Source of the DNA: Deinococci bacterium
GTDB taxonomy: Bacteria > Deinococcota > Deinococci > Deinococcales > Trueperaceae
DNA length: 39,299 nucleotides
NCBI GenBank assembly: GCA_030149325.1
Contig: JASBRS010000072.1
Coordinates: forward strand, 1-39,299
Direction: 5' to 3'
Shown: in pieces, positions 17,719-24,370 of the stretch
Numbering within the stretch: the stretch's first letter is position 1
Layout: each line of letters begins with the position of its first letter
The notes under the pieces: generated by a model
Seen by the model: the letters and a program-made list of their open reading frames with translations, nothing else
Told to the model about the DNA's origin: nothing
Database searches by the model: none
Made by a program: the position numbers and the translations under genes

Positions 17719-18021
17719 ATGCGTGCATCGAGCGTGGGCAACGCGGACCGCCTGCAAGCGGCCCTGAACGTCGTCGGCGGCGCCGCCTTCGCGGTCGGCA
17801 GCCTGCTCTTCCTCGACAGCGCGCTGGCGCGGCTGGGGATCGTGCTGTTCGTGATCGGCAGCTTCGCGATGCTGATCGGGGCGCTGGTGGTGTGGCTCGA
17901 GCGCTACGCCCCCAGCCGCGCGCACCCCGTCCCCGCCGACTCCGCGGCCCCTGCCGCGGCGGCCGCCCTCACTTCACCAGCAGCACCGGGCAGTTCGCCA
18001 GGATCCCCACGCGGTGACTGA
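17719..18021 (+). CDS. Small YrhK-like membrane protein
   Basis: The 100-residue protein has two hydrophobic helices (about 16-37, ALNVVGGAAFAVGSLLFL, and about 42-62, IVLFVIGSFAMLIGALVVWL), with the pattern of the YrhK domain, whose function is unknown. The last 35 residues are Ala/Pro/Ser-rich and probably disordered. GGAGGACGCC precedes the ATG. It is transcribed away from kup, with both promoters in the 155 bases between them. The last 53 bases overlap the converging stress-protein gene, so the extreme C-terminus is uncertain, although no earlier stop exists. Confidence 0.65.
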   Translation: MRASSVGNADRLQAALNVVGGAAFAVGSLLFLDSALARLGIVLFVIGSFAMLIGALVVWLERYAPSRAHPVPADSAAPAAAAALTSPAAPGSSPGSPRGD

Positions 18022-18385
18022 TCGTCCCCCAGCCGCGGGTGGGCTCCTCGGGGTCGATGCGGTGCGACTGCAGCACGATCAGGTCGAAGCCCCGCTCGTG
18101 CGCGACGCGTAGGATCTCCGCCACGCGGCGGCCGAACGCCACCTCCACCTCGGCCTGCGCCGCGGCCTCGGCGTGCGCCCCGAGCAGGGCGTCCATCTCG
18201 CTGCGAGCCTGGGCGGCCAGCGAGTCGTAGAAGTCGCGGTAGTCCTCGTAGCTGGTGTCCTTGATGATCTCGACGACGTGCAGCAGCGTGATGCGGCCGC
18301 CGGCGGCCGCCAGGCCGAAGGCCGCCTGCACGGCGCCCGCCGCCCGCTGCGAGCGGTCGACGGGGACCAGGATCGAGCGGTACAT
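17969..18385 (-). CDS. Universal stress protein (UspA family)
   Basis: The 138-residue single-domain protein opens with MYRSILVPVDRS, the UspA first strand with its conserved Asp, and continues with ITLLHVVEI. Near the end is GWGTISHRVGILANCPVLLV, which corresponds to the ATP-binding Gly-rich loop (G2xG9xG[ST]) in a somewhat altered form. USP proteins bind ATP or act in stress and adhesion control in the cytoplasm. The ATG at 18385 has GGGAGGT upstream. The frame continues upstream to 18595 without family-like sequence. It is followed at close range by the YrhK-like gene on the other strand. Confidence 0.85.
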   Translation of the reverse strand: MYRSILVPVDRSQRAAGAVQAAFGLAAAGGRITLLHVVEIIKDTSYEDYRDFYDSLAAQARSEMDALLGAHAEAAAQAEVEVAFGRRVAEILRVAHERGFDLIVLQSHRIDPEEPTRGWGTISHRVGILANCPVLLVK

Positions 18386-18480
18386 GGCACCTCCCGTGAC
18401 GACGGGCGCGACCCGCCCCTCGCCCCAGTATGGACCGCGGCGCCGCTCGCTCGGCGAGCGGCCCTCACGCCGCGCCCGCC

Positions 18481-20409
18481 TCAGGCGCGGTCGGGCGCCT
18501 TCGCGATCAGCTCCAGGAACACCTCGGTGAGCTCGGGGTCGAACTGCTTCCCCGCCTGCGACCGGATCTCCTCCACCGCCGCCGGGTGCGTCCACGCCTG
18601 CTTGTACGGGCGGTCGCTCACGAGCGCGTCGTAGACGTCGACCAGGGAGAACATGCGGGCCATGAGCGGGATGGCCTCACCACGGAGGCCGTCGGGGTAG
18701 CCCTCGCCGTTCCACCGTTCGTGATGGTTGCGGACCAGCGAGCGGGTGGCGTCGGGCAGGAAGGGGATGCCCCGCGTCATCTCGAAGCCGTACACGGTGT
18801 GGTTGCGGATGACCGCGAACTCCTCGGGGGTGAGCCGCCCCGGTTTCAGCAGGATGTCGTCGGGGATGGCGATCTTGCCGAGGTCGTGGAGGTAGGCCCC
18901 CCACTGCAGCGCCTGCAGCTCCGAGCGCTCCAGGGCCACCGCCCGCCCGAAGGCGAGCGCCCGCTCGACCACGCGATCGGTGTGCCCCTTGGTCTCGTAG
19001 TCGCGGTACTCGAGCGCCACCCCCAGCGCGCGGAAGGTCTGCTCGCGGGTGATGGTGAGCTCGTGGATGGTCTCGACGCGCTCGAGGGCGTTCTCGAGGC
19101 GCGTCACGAAGCTGCGCGCCACCATGCGGTCGCTCTCGTCGAGCTCGATGAGGTGCCCGAAGGTGCCGAGGCTGATCACGCCCACCGTGGCTCCGTGGCG
19201 CCGCACGGGAAGCGAGAGCTGCGTCCGCAGTCCGGCCGCCACGTAGCCCGGTAGCGCCCCCGGCCACTGGCGGTAGTCGGGGATCATGCGCCCCTCGCCG
19301 GTGGCCGCCACCGTACCCACCAGCCCCTGCCCGACGCGCATCTCCTGGTGGTGCAGCGCCTGCAGCTTGAGCGGGATCTCGCCCCAGTGCCGCGTGACGT
19401 GGCAGATGTCGTCCTGGATGACGTAGTAGACGCCCAGGTCGAAGCGCAGCTGACGCACCAGGTCCTGCAAGCCGGCATCGATGAGGGCGTCGATGTCGTG
19501 GATCTGCTCGATGCGGGCGCTGAAGTTGGCGAGCTGCCGGTAGGCGGCCGCCGTCGCCTCCAGCTCGACGTTCAGCTCGCGGACGCTTTGCAGGGCCCGG
19601 CGCCGGTCGGTGACGTCGACGATGCCGGCGATGGTGCCCACCACGCGCCCCTCGGAGTCGAGCGAGGGGGCGGCGTTGATCTGCACCCAACGGCGCTCGC
19701 CGTCGGCCCGCAGGAACTCGGTCTCGTACTGCTCGGCACGGCCCAGCGCACGGTCGCGGTTGCGCGCGCGCTGCTCGTGCCAGCGATCGGGCGGCACCAG
19801 CACCTCGTAGGCGACCCGGCCCTGCAGCTCGTCGAGCGCCCGGCCCACCATCTCCGCCAGGCGCGGGTTGGCGTAGACCACCAGGTCGCCGAGATCGGTG
19901 ATGATCAGCCCCCCGCCCATGTTCTCGACCACCTGGCGGAAGCGCAACTCGGAACGCTCCAGGCTGGCGCGCTGCTCGCGGCGGTGCCGGGCCTCGGCGA
20001 CCTCGCGCGCCACGGCCGGCCCCAGCCGGGCCCACCGCCCCTTCACCACGAAGTCCTGGGCGTCCGCCCGCATCGCCTCGACAGCGGCGTCCTCCCCCAC
20101 CGCGCCGGAGACCACGATGCATGGCGTGTCCGGAGCGAGCTCCCGCAGCACCGCCAGGCCGTCGAGGACGTCGAGGCCGGGGACCTGGTCGTCGGCGATG
20201 ACGATGTCCCACACGCGCGATCTCAGAACGTCTTCGAGGGCCTCGCGATCCGCCACGCGCCGGCTGTCGACGGCGTAGCCCTCCCCTGCCAGCCGCTCCT
20301 CCAGGCTCGCGGCCTGCGTAGGGTCGGCATCGACGATCAGTACGTGCAGCGGTCCCCCCGGAGCGCTCACGTGCGGTTCGGTGCCCGACGCACCGTCCCC
20401 AGGAAGCAT
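18481..20409 (-). CDS. Receiver-PAS-GAF-HD-GYP protein (c-di-GMP phosphodiesterase type)
   Basis: This 642-residue cytoplasmic signalling protein has four parts. A receiver (about 20-140) has VLIVDADP, IADDQVPGLD and a conserved Lys in FVVKG. A PAS domain follows (about 165-290; RFRQVVENMGGGLIITD, with a PAC-like REDGERRWVQ equivalent). A GAF domain (about 310-455) comes next, then an HD-GYP output domain (about 460-642). The output has YLHDLGKIAIPDDILLKPG, IRNHTVYGFEM, and NHHERWNGEGYPDGL, so the metal ligands and GYP motif are intact and it should hydrolyse c-di-GMP. The ATG at 20409 follows GGAGAGGGGCAGG; the frame is open 40 codons further. No partner kinase is adjacent. It could oppose the GGDEF protein at the right end of this window. 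Confidence 0.9.
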   Translation of the reverse strand: MLPGDGASGTEPHVSAPGGPLHVLIVDADPTQAASLEERLAGEGYAVDSRRVADREALEDVLRSRVWDIVIADDQVPGLDVLDGLAVLRELAPDTPCIVVSGAVGEDAAVEAMRADAQDFVVKGRWARLGPAVAREVAEARHRREQRASLERSELRFRQVVENMGGGLIITDLGDLVVYANPRLAEMVGRALDELQGRVAYEVLVPPDRWHEQRARNRDRALGRAEQYETEFLRADGERRWVQINAAPSLDSEGRVVGTIAGIVDVTDRRRALQSVRELNVELEATAAAYRQLANFSARIEQIHDIDALIDAGLQDLVRQLRFDLGVYYVIQDDICHVTRHWGEIPLKLQALHHQEMRVGQGLVGTVAATGEGRMIPDYRQWPGALPGYVAAGLRTQLSLPVRRHGATVGVISLGTFGHLIELDESDRMVARSFVTRLENALERVETIHELTITREQTFRALGVALEYRDYETKGHTDRVVERALAFGRAVALERSELQALQWGAYLHDLGKIAIPDDILLKPGRLTPEEFAVIRNHTVYGFEMTRGIPFLPDATRSLVRNHHERWNGEGYPDGLRGEAIPLMARMFSLVDVYDALVSDRPYKQAWTHPAAVEEIRSQAGKQFDPELTEVFLELIAKAPDRA

Positions 20410-20563
20410 CCTGCCCCTCTCCGATCGCCGCCCGACGGCTCGCCCCCCAACGCCCTCGTGCTGCTGGCACAGTCTAGGCCATTCCGCCGGCTCGCGCCCC
20501 GTCCCGGCCCCTCGGGGGCTGCCACCCACGAGCCTCGGGCGACGTCGTGGACGGACGGGGTCG

Positions 20564-20569
20564 TATCAT
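20564..20569 (+). promoter_or_regulatory. Candidate -10 box upstream of the membrane protein at 20617
   Basis: TATCAT matches the -10 consensus at five of six bases and lies about 48 bases before the start. The hexamer 17 bases upstream (GACGTC) is a poor -35, so this is only a candidate. Confidence 0.3.
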
Positions 20570-20616
20570 GGTGCGGAGATCTCGTACCACGTCCGCACGC
20601 TCACGGAGGGGGACCC

Positions 20617-21288
20617 ATGACCGAACCCTGGCAGTGGTGGACGACGCTCGAACCCCAGAGCCGCCTGCTGGCCGGCCTGGCGCAACTGGGCGTGGGCCTC
20701 GCCGTCACCTTCTTCGGCTTCCGACTGTTCCGCTGGTTGCTGGCCGTCACCGGCTTCGCCGCCGGCGCCGCCTACGGGCTGCAGCTCGGCGGGGCCGGCA
20801 GCGGCAGCGCGCCGCAGAGCGCCTGGCTGCTGGCGCTGGCGCTGGGCCTGGCCGGCGCCCTGCTGCTGTGGCTGCTGTTCCGGGTGGGCGCACTGGTGGC
20901 GGGCGCGGCGCTGGGGGCGGCGGTCGCCACCGCCGTGACCGCCTCGCTGCCGGCCGGCACCGACCCGCAGTGGGCGTGGCTGCTACTGCTCGTCGGCATC
21001 GTGCTGGGCGCCTTCCTCGGCGCGCGCCTGCAGCGCCCGTTGGTCATCGTGGCGACCGCCCTGCTGGGGGCCTGGACGGCGGTGGTGGCCTTCGCCATGC
21101 TGCTGGGGCTGCCCGCGCCCGACACCGCCGTGCCGCCCGCGCTCGGATCGGAGCTGTGGACCCTCGGCGTGCCGCACGCCTGGCGAAGCGGCGGACAGCT
21201 GTGGCTGGTGGGGACGCTGGGTCTGGCGCTGCTGGGGCTGGCCTTCCAGCTCCGCGACACCCTGAAGCTGCGCAACCGCCGCGTCTAG
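20617..21288 (+). CDS. Multi-pass membrane protein (DUF4203/TMEM198-like)
   Basis: The 223-residue protein has about seven hydrophobic helices rich in Gly and Ala, with repeated small-residue patterns (GFAAGAAYGLQLGG, GALVAGAALGAAVATAV, GIVLGAFLGARLQRP, then LLGAWTAVVAFAMLLG). This matches the DUF4203/TMEM198-like membrane domain, of unknown function, in which such patterns repeat. The C-terminus is basic (KLRNRRV), probably cytoplasmic. The ATG at 20617 follows GGAGGGGGACCC, a good ribosome binding site. It is divergent from the HD-GYP gene, with both promoters in about 200 bases. The frame stays open far upstream antisense to the HD-GYP gene, which I treat as chance. Confidence 0.6.
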   Translation: MTEPWQWWTTLEPQSRLLAGLAQLGVGLAVTFFGFRLFRWLLAVTGFAAGAAYGLQLGGAGSGSAPQSAWLLALALGLAGALLLWLLFRVGALVAGAALGAAVATAVTASLPAGTDPQWAWLLLLVGIVLGAFLGARLQRPLVIVATALLGAWTAVVAFAMLLGLPAPDTAVPPALGSELWTLGVPHAWRSGGQLWLVGTLGLALLGLAFQLRDTLKLRNRRV

Positions 21289-21369
21289 GCGAGCGGTCGC
21301 GCGGCGCCGGTACGGGCGTCAGATTCGCTTCAGAGCGGGGCGCTAGCCTCGGGGTCGGAGGCGTCCATC

Positions 21370-21897
21370 TTGCTGACGACCGCGCCCACCGCTTCCGAAG
21401 CCCCCCTCGCGCGCCCCGGATGCTCCGCCCCGGAGGACACCGACGCGACCGTGCTGCTGGTGCTCTCCCGCGACGCGGCCCTGCCGGCGGCGTTGTTGGA
21501 GGCGACCTTCCCGCGGCCGGTACGGTTGCACCTGGTGCGCTCGCCCGCCGCCGCCCTCGCCTTCCTGGATCGCCACTCCCCCGACGTCCTCGTGCTCGAC
21601 GCCGCCGAACTGCGGGACGGGGCCGGCGTTGAACGATCCGCTCCCGAGCTGGCCTTCCGGCTGCACTTGCGCGGCGTCCCGCTGGTGCTACTGAACCCGG
21701 TGGGGCGCTCGGCGCGCGGCTTCCTCGAGCTCTGCCGCGCCCGCAGGGTCGACACCTACCGTTGCGACGTTCGCGCCGCCACGCCGTTGGCGACCGCCGT
21801 CCACGCCAGCATCGAGCGTCGCAGCCGACGCCTGCGGTTCGCCTTCGTGCTGAGCCCGCTGGCGGGGACCGCGGGGGCGACGGCGACCGCCGCCTAG
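21370..21897 (+). CDS. Receiver-like domain protein of unknown function
   Basis: The 175-residue protein resembles a degenerate response-regulator receiver. A first strand DATVLLVLSRD, a helix, then RLHLVRSPAAALAFLDRHSPDVLVLDAAE, where an Asp sits where the phosphoacceptor would be, and VPLVLLNPVG as the next strand. The acidic pocket pair and the late Lys are not clear, so phosphorylation is doubtful. The C-terminus has one hydrophobic stretch (FAFVLSPLAGTAGATATA). The start is TTG at 21370, with GGAGG about eight bases before it; TAGCCT at 21344 could be a -10. Its stop overlaps that of the converging GNAT fragment. The call is tentative. Confidence 0.45.
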   Translation: MLTTAPTASEAPLARPGCSAPEDTDATVLLVLSRDAALPAALLEATFPRPVRLHLVRSPAAALAFLDRHSPDVLVLDAAELRDGAGVERSAPELAFRLHLRGVPLVLLNPVGRSARGFLELCRARRVDTYRCDVRAATPLATAVHASIERRSRRLRFAFVLSPLAGTAGATATAA

Positions 21898-22106
21898 CTC
21901 GAGGGCTCGAACGCCAACTCGACGGCGACCAGCAGCGGGGGGTTCGCGAAGCGCCGGCCCGCCTGCAAGCCGGTGAGGATCCCCAGCCGCAGGGCGTGCT
22001 CGGCCTCGCGTGCGCGGAGGAAGGGGTCGACGCGCGCCCGAAAGGCGTGGGCGTCGTCGAAGGTGCGGAGGTCCAGGCGCCGCTGCGCGGCGTCAGCGCT
22101 CGCCAT
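21894..22106 (-). CDS. Truncated GNAT-type N-terminal fragment
   Basis: These 70 residues read like the first segment of a GNAT acetyltransferase: RTFDDAHAFRARVDPFLRAREAEHALRLGIL, then FANPPLLVAVE. In full-length relatives this is followed by about 200 more residues holding the acetyl-CoA loop, which are absent; the frame stops at 21894. It is probably a gene remnant, though it may still be translated, since its ATG at 22106 lies inside the end of the DUF190 gene (14-base overlap). No activity is expected without the missing domain. Confidence 0.5.
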   Translation of the reverse strand: MASADAAQRRLDLRTFDDAHAFRARVDPFLRAREAEHALRLGILTGLQAGRRFANPPLLVAVELAFEPSS

Positions 22107-22470
22107 GCGCGGCGCTCCCCCCGTCGTAGCGCAGCACCCTCACGGTCTCGACGGTGATCAGCCCGCCGCCCACCAGCAGCTCCTCGAGGCGCGCCACGAA
22201 GGCGTCGATGCGGTCCTCGCGGTCGACCACCTCGATCACCACCGGCAGGTCCCTCGACAGGCGCCACGGTTCCGGCCGGTGGACGACGCTGTTGGCGCCG
22301 TAGCCCATGGAGCCGTGCAGCACGGTGGCGCCGGCCAGCCCCATGGCACGCGCCGCCTCGACCACCGCGCGCGCCGCGCTCTCGCCGGCGATGCGGTCGT
22401 CCTCCCCCAGGAACACGCGCAGGAGCCGCCCGCTGGCGGCGTCGTCACCGAGCTTCACGGGGCCGGTCAT
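22093..22470 (-). CDS. DUF190 (PII-like) protein
   Basis: The 125-residue protein belongs to the DUF190 family, small PII-like trimers often encoded with CrcB or stress proteins. Visible family features are LLRVFLGEDDR near the start, AVVEAARAMGLAGATVLHG, GYGANSVVH, then LPVVIEVVDREDRIDAF and a terminal GLITVETVRVLRY. A ligand is not known for most members. The ATG at 22470 lacks a clear ribosome binding site but has TAGCCT nine bases upstream (22480-22485), so the transcript may be nearly leaderless. The GNAT fragment overlaps its end; no crcB gene is in the window. Confidence 0.85.
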   Translation of the reverse strand: MTGPVKLGDDAASGRLLRVFLGEDDRIAGESAARAVVEAARAMGLAGATVLHGSMGYGANSVVHRPEPWRLSRDLPVVIEVVDREDRIDAFVARLEELLVGGGLITVETVRVLRYDGGSAAHGER

Positions 22471-22519
22471 GACAGGCCCAGGCTAGCACCGGGCGCGGCT
22501 CGCGGCGCGAGCCGCGACG

Positions 22520-22996
22520 TCACGCCTGCGACGGCCGCCCCCGTACCGCGCGACCGGAGAAGCGCGTCGCCCAGGCGGCCGCGCGCTCCAGCTCGCCGCG
22601 CAGGATGGTGTCGCCGTCGCTGGCCATGAAGCTCGTCGGGGGGCTGACGACGTGGGCGCCCTTGGCGCGCAGCCGCCGGCTGAGACCGTTGGCGGCGGAC
22701 CCCATCATCCACTTGTCGCTCGGCCGCCAGGTGTCGAAGGCGGCCGCCTGCTTGCCCCGCAACGAACCCTCGGGCAGCCGGTCGATGAGGTGCTGCAGGT
22801 GGTGGGTCGCCTCCAGATGGCCGTGCGTCGGGGCCCCCACCACGATCAGGTCGGCCTCCAGCAGGGCGTCCCACTGGACGCGGTAGGGCGCGGCCACCAG
22901 CCGTACCGGCCCGAACGCACGGAGCGAGCTGCTCACCGCCTTCGCCACGTGCTCCGAGGTCGCACAGGTCGCGTCGTACAGAACCGCCGTTTTCAT
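22520..22996 (-). CDS. Flavodoxin-like protein
   Basis: The 158-residue protein has a flavodoxin fold: first strand KTAVLYDATCATSEHVAKAV, where the T/S-rich loop would hold FMN phosphate; LIVVGAPTHGH, and KQAAAFDTWRPSD for the loops near the flavin. It would serve as an electron carrier or NAD(P)H:quinone-type reductase in the cytoplasm. The ATG at 22996 has CAGGAGGAGG upstream. Its ribosome binding site and first four codons are duplicated about 65 bases upstream, producing a 22-codon leader whose TGA overlaps this ATG. Residues after 145 are basic and probably disordered. Confidence 0.75.
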   Translation of the reverse strand: MKTAVLYDATCATSEHVAKAVSSSLRAFGPVRLVAAPYRVQWDALLEADLIVVGAPTHGHLEATHHLQHLIDRLPEGSLRGKQAAAFDTWRPSDKWMMGSAANGLSRRLRAKGAHVVSPPTSFMASDGDTILRGELERAAAWATRFSGRAVRGRPSQA

Positions 22997-23134
22997 GGCC
23001 TCCTCCTGGGGTCGGTGCCGCGCGGGGCTCGAGCGAGGGGTCTACGGCGCGCCGTCTTCATGGCCTCCTCCTGGGGTCCGCTCCGCCTGGGCTCCGGGCC
23101 CGAAGCGGAAGGTCTACGGCGTGAGGTCTACGGC
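22986..23134. repeat. Imperfect tandem duplication at the flavodoxin 5' end
   Basis: TTCATGGCCTCCTCCTGGGG occurs at 22992-23011 and again at 23057-23076, a 65-base shift, with GCCGT before each copy. GGTCTACGGC occurs at 23039, 23111 and 23125. The two units are about 65 and 72 bases long and have diverged in their centres. On the minus strand each copy carries a ribosome binding site, ATG and the codons for MKTA. Confidence 0.75.
22993..23061 (-). CDS. Possible 22-residue leader peptide of the flavodoxin gene
   Basis: The upstream repeat copy has its own AGGAGGAGG and ATG and reads MKTARRRPLARAPRGTDPRR plus two residues. Its TGA overlaps the flavodoxin ATG as ATGA, so the two would be translationally coupled. 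It is probably a by-product of the duplication, and nothing shows a function beyond coupling; its strongly basic content is notable. Confidence 0.3.
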   Translation of the reverse strand: MKTARRRPLARAPRGTDPRRRP

Positions 23135-23291
23135 TACGACTCCCGCGCGGGTGCGGGGCCGGCTAGCGAGACGATGCACAGGTTTCGAAAGAGTCTAGGG
23201 AGCCGGGACGGATGTCCACAAGGGCGCATTGTCCCGCAGGCGGCGCGCCGCGCCGACGCCCGCGCCGAGGCGGCGTGGTAGGACGTTCGGC

Positions 23292-23321
23292 ATGGCACCT
23301 CGCTCCGGGGTCCTCCCGTGA
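23292..23321 (+). CDS. Nine-codon mini-ORF overlapping the AEC carrier start
   Basis: An ATG at 23292 opens MAPRSGVLP and stops with TGA at 23319-23321, which overlaps the GTG start of the carrier as GTGA. TAGGAC lies seven bases before the ATG, close to the leaderless spacing seen elsewhere. Since the carrier GTG has no ribosome binding site, coupling from this mini-ORF could explain how it is translated. Speculative. Confidence 0.25.
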   Translation: MAPRSGVLP

Positions 23322-24226
23322 CCGACGCCCTGCTGCAGGTGGGCTCGCTCATCGTGCTGGGCTTCCTGCTCAGGCGCTCGGGGTTCCTCGAGGCCGGCTT
23401 CTGGCGCAGCTTCGAACGCATGGTCTACTTCGTGCTGCTGCCCAGCCTGATGTTCCAGGTGCTGGCCGACGCCAGCGTCGACGGCTCGGTGGCCGCGCGG
23501 CTGTCGGCAGCGGTGGCGCTGGCCATTCTTCTGCTGGGCCTGGCGCTGGTGCTGGCGCGCCGGCGGCTGCGTCTCGACGGGCCCGCCTTCACCTCGGTGT
23601 TCCAGGGCAGCGTGCGCTTCAACAGCTACGTGGCGCTGGCGGTGATCCCGGCGGTGTTCGGCAAGGGCGGACTCGAGCTGCTGGCGCTGTTGATCGCCGT
23701 GGTGGTACCCCTCGTCAACGTGCTCAGCGTGCTGATGCTGGCGCTGTTCGCCGGCGGCCCGCGGCCCACCCCCTGGCGGGTGGCGCGCTCGGTCGCCGGC
23801 AACCCCCTCATCGTGGCCAGCGCCCTCGGCATCCTCGCCAACCTGACCCTGCACGGCCTTCCCGGCACCCTCGACGGGGCGCTGTCGGTGCTGTCGCGCG
23901 CGGCGCTGCCGTCGGGGCTGATGGCGGTGGGGGCGGCGCTGGCGCCGGGGGCGTTCCGCGCGCACGCGCGCGGCCTGGCGGTTTCGCTGGTGGCGCGCTT
24001 CGCCCTGCTGCCGCTGGTGTCGTACCTGATCGGCCGGGCCCTGCACCTGCCGCTCGAGGCGCTCGGCGTGCTGGTCCTGTTCCAGGCGCAACCCACCGCG
24101 ACCTCGGCCTACCTGCTGGCCCGCCAGTTGGGCGGCGATGCCGAGCTGATGGCCAGCATCATCACCGGCCAGACGGTGCTCGCCTTCGCGGTGCTGCCGG
24201 TGGTGGTGGCGCTGTTGCCGACCTGA
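23318..24226 (+). CDS. AEC-family transporter
   Basis: The 302-residue protein has about ten membrane helices in two halves of five, as in the auxin efflux carrier (AEC) family, which in bacteria exports or imports malate, malonate and other organic acids. Family landmarks are GFLLRRSGFLEAGFWRSFERMVYFVLLPSLMF cut at the first two helices, the Asn in RFNSYVALA, NPLIVASALGILANL, and QPTATSAYLLARQLGGD at the C-terminal half, with the conserved PTA segment. The GTG at 23318 lacks a ribosome binding site; it overlaps a mini-ORF stop. The gene upstream diverges; about 145 bases separate it from the cyclodeaminase fusion gene. Substrate not determinable. Confidence 0.85.
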   Translation: MTDALLQVGSLIVLGFLLRRSGFLEAGFWRSFERMVYFVLLPSLMFQVLADASVDGSVAARLSAAVALAILLLGLALVLARRRLRLDGPAFTSVFQGSVRFNSYVALAVIPAVFGKGGLELLALLIAVVVPLVNVLSVLMLALFAGGPRPTPWRVARSVAGNPLIVASALGILANLTLHGLPGTLDGALSVLSRAALPSGLMAVGAALAPGAFRAHARGLAVSLVARFALLPLVSYLIGRALHLPLEALGVLVLFQAQPTATSAYLLARQLGGDAELMASIITGQTVLAFAVLPVVVALLPT

Positions 24227-24270
24227 CGCCGCTCGGAGAGGGCTGGGGTCCTTCTCCGGGGCCCTACGAT

Positions 24271-24297
24271 GCGATGTCAAGTCGTACTTGACATCGC
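24271..24297. promoter_or_regulatory. Perfect 12-bp inverted repeat operator with embedded -35
   Basis: GCGATGTCAAGT and its exact reverse complement ACTTGACATCGC flank a CGT centre. The right arm contains TTGACA (24288-24293), a consensus -35, 78 bases before the cyclodeaminase start, but the -10 at normal spacing (GCGAAG) is poor. A bound dimer would block the promoter. A diverged copy lies at 14826-14844. Confidence 0.65.
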
Positions 24298-24370
24298 GTT
24301 CCAGGGGCCCGCGAAGGTACCGTCACCCCCTCGACCTACGGAACCCAGGCTCGCGCCCACGGAGGTAGCT

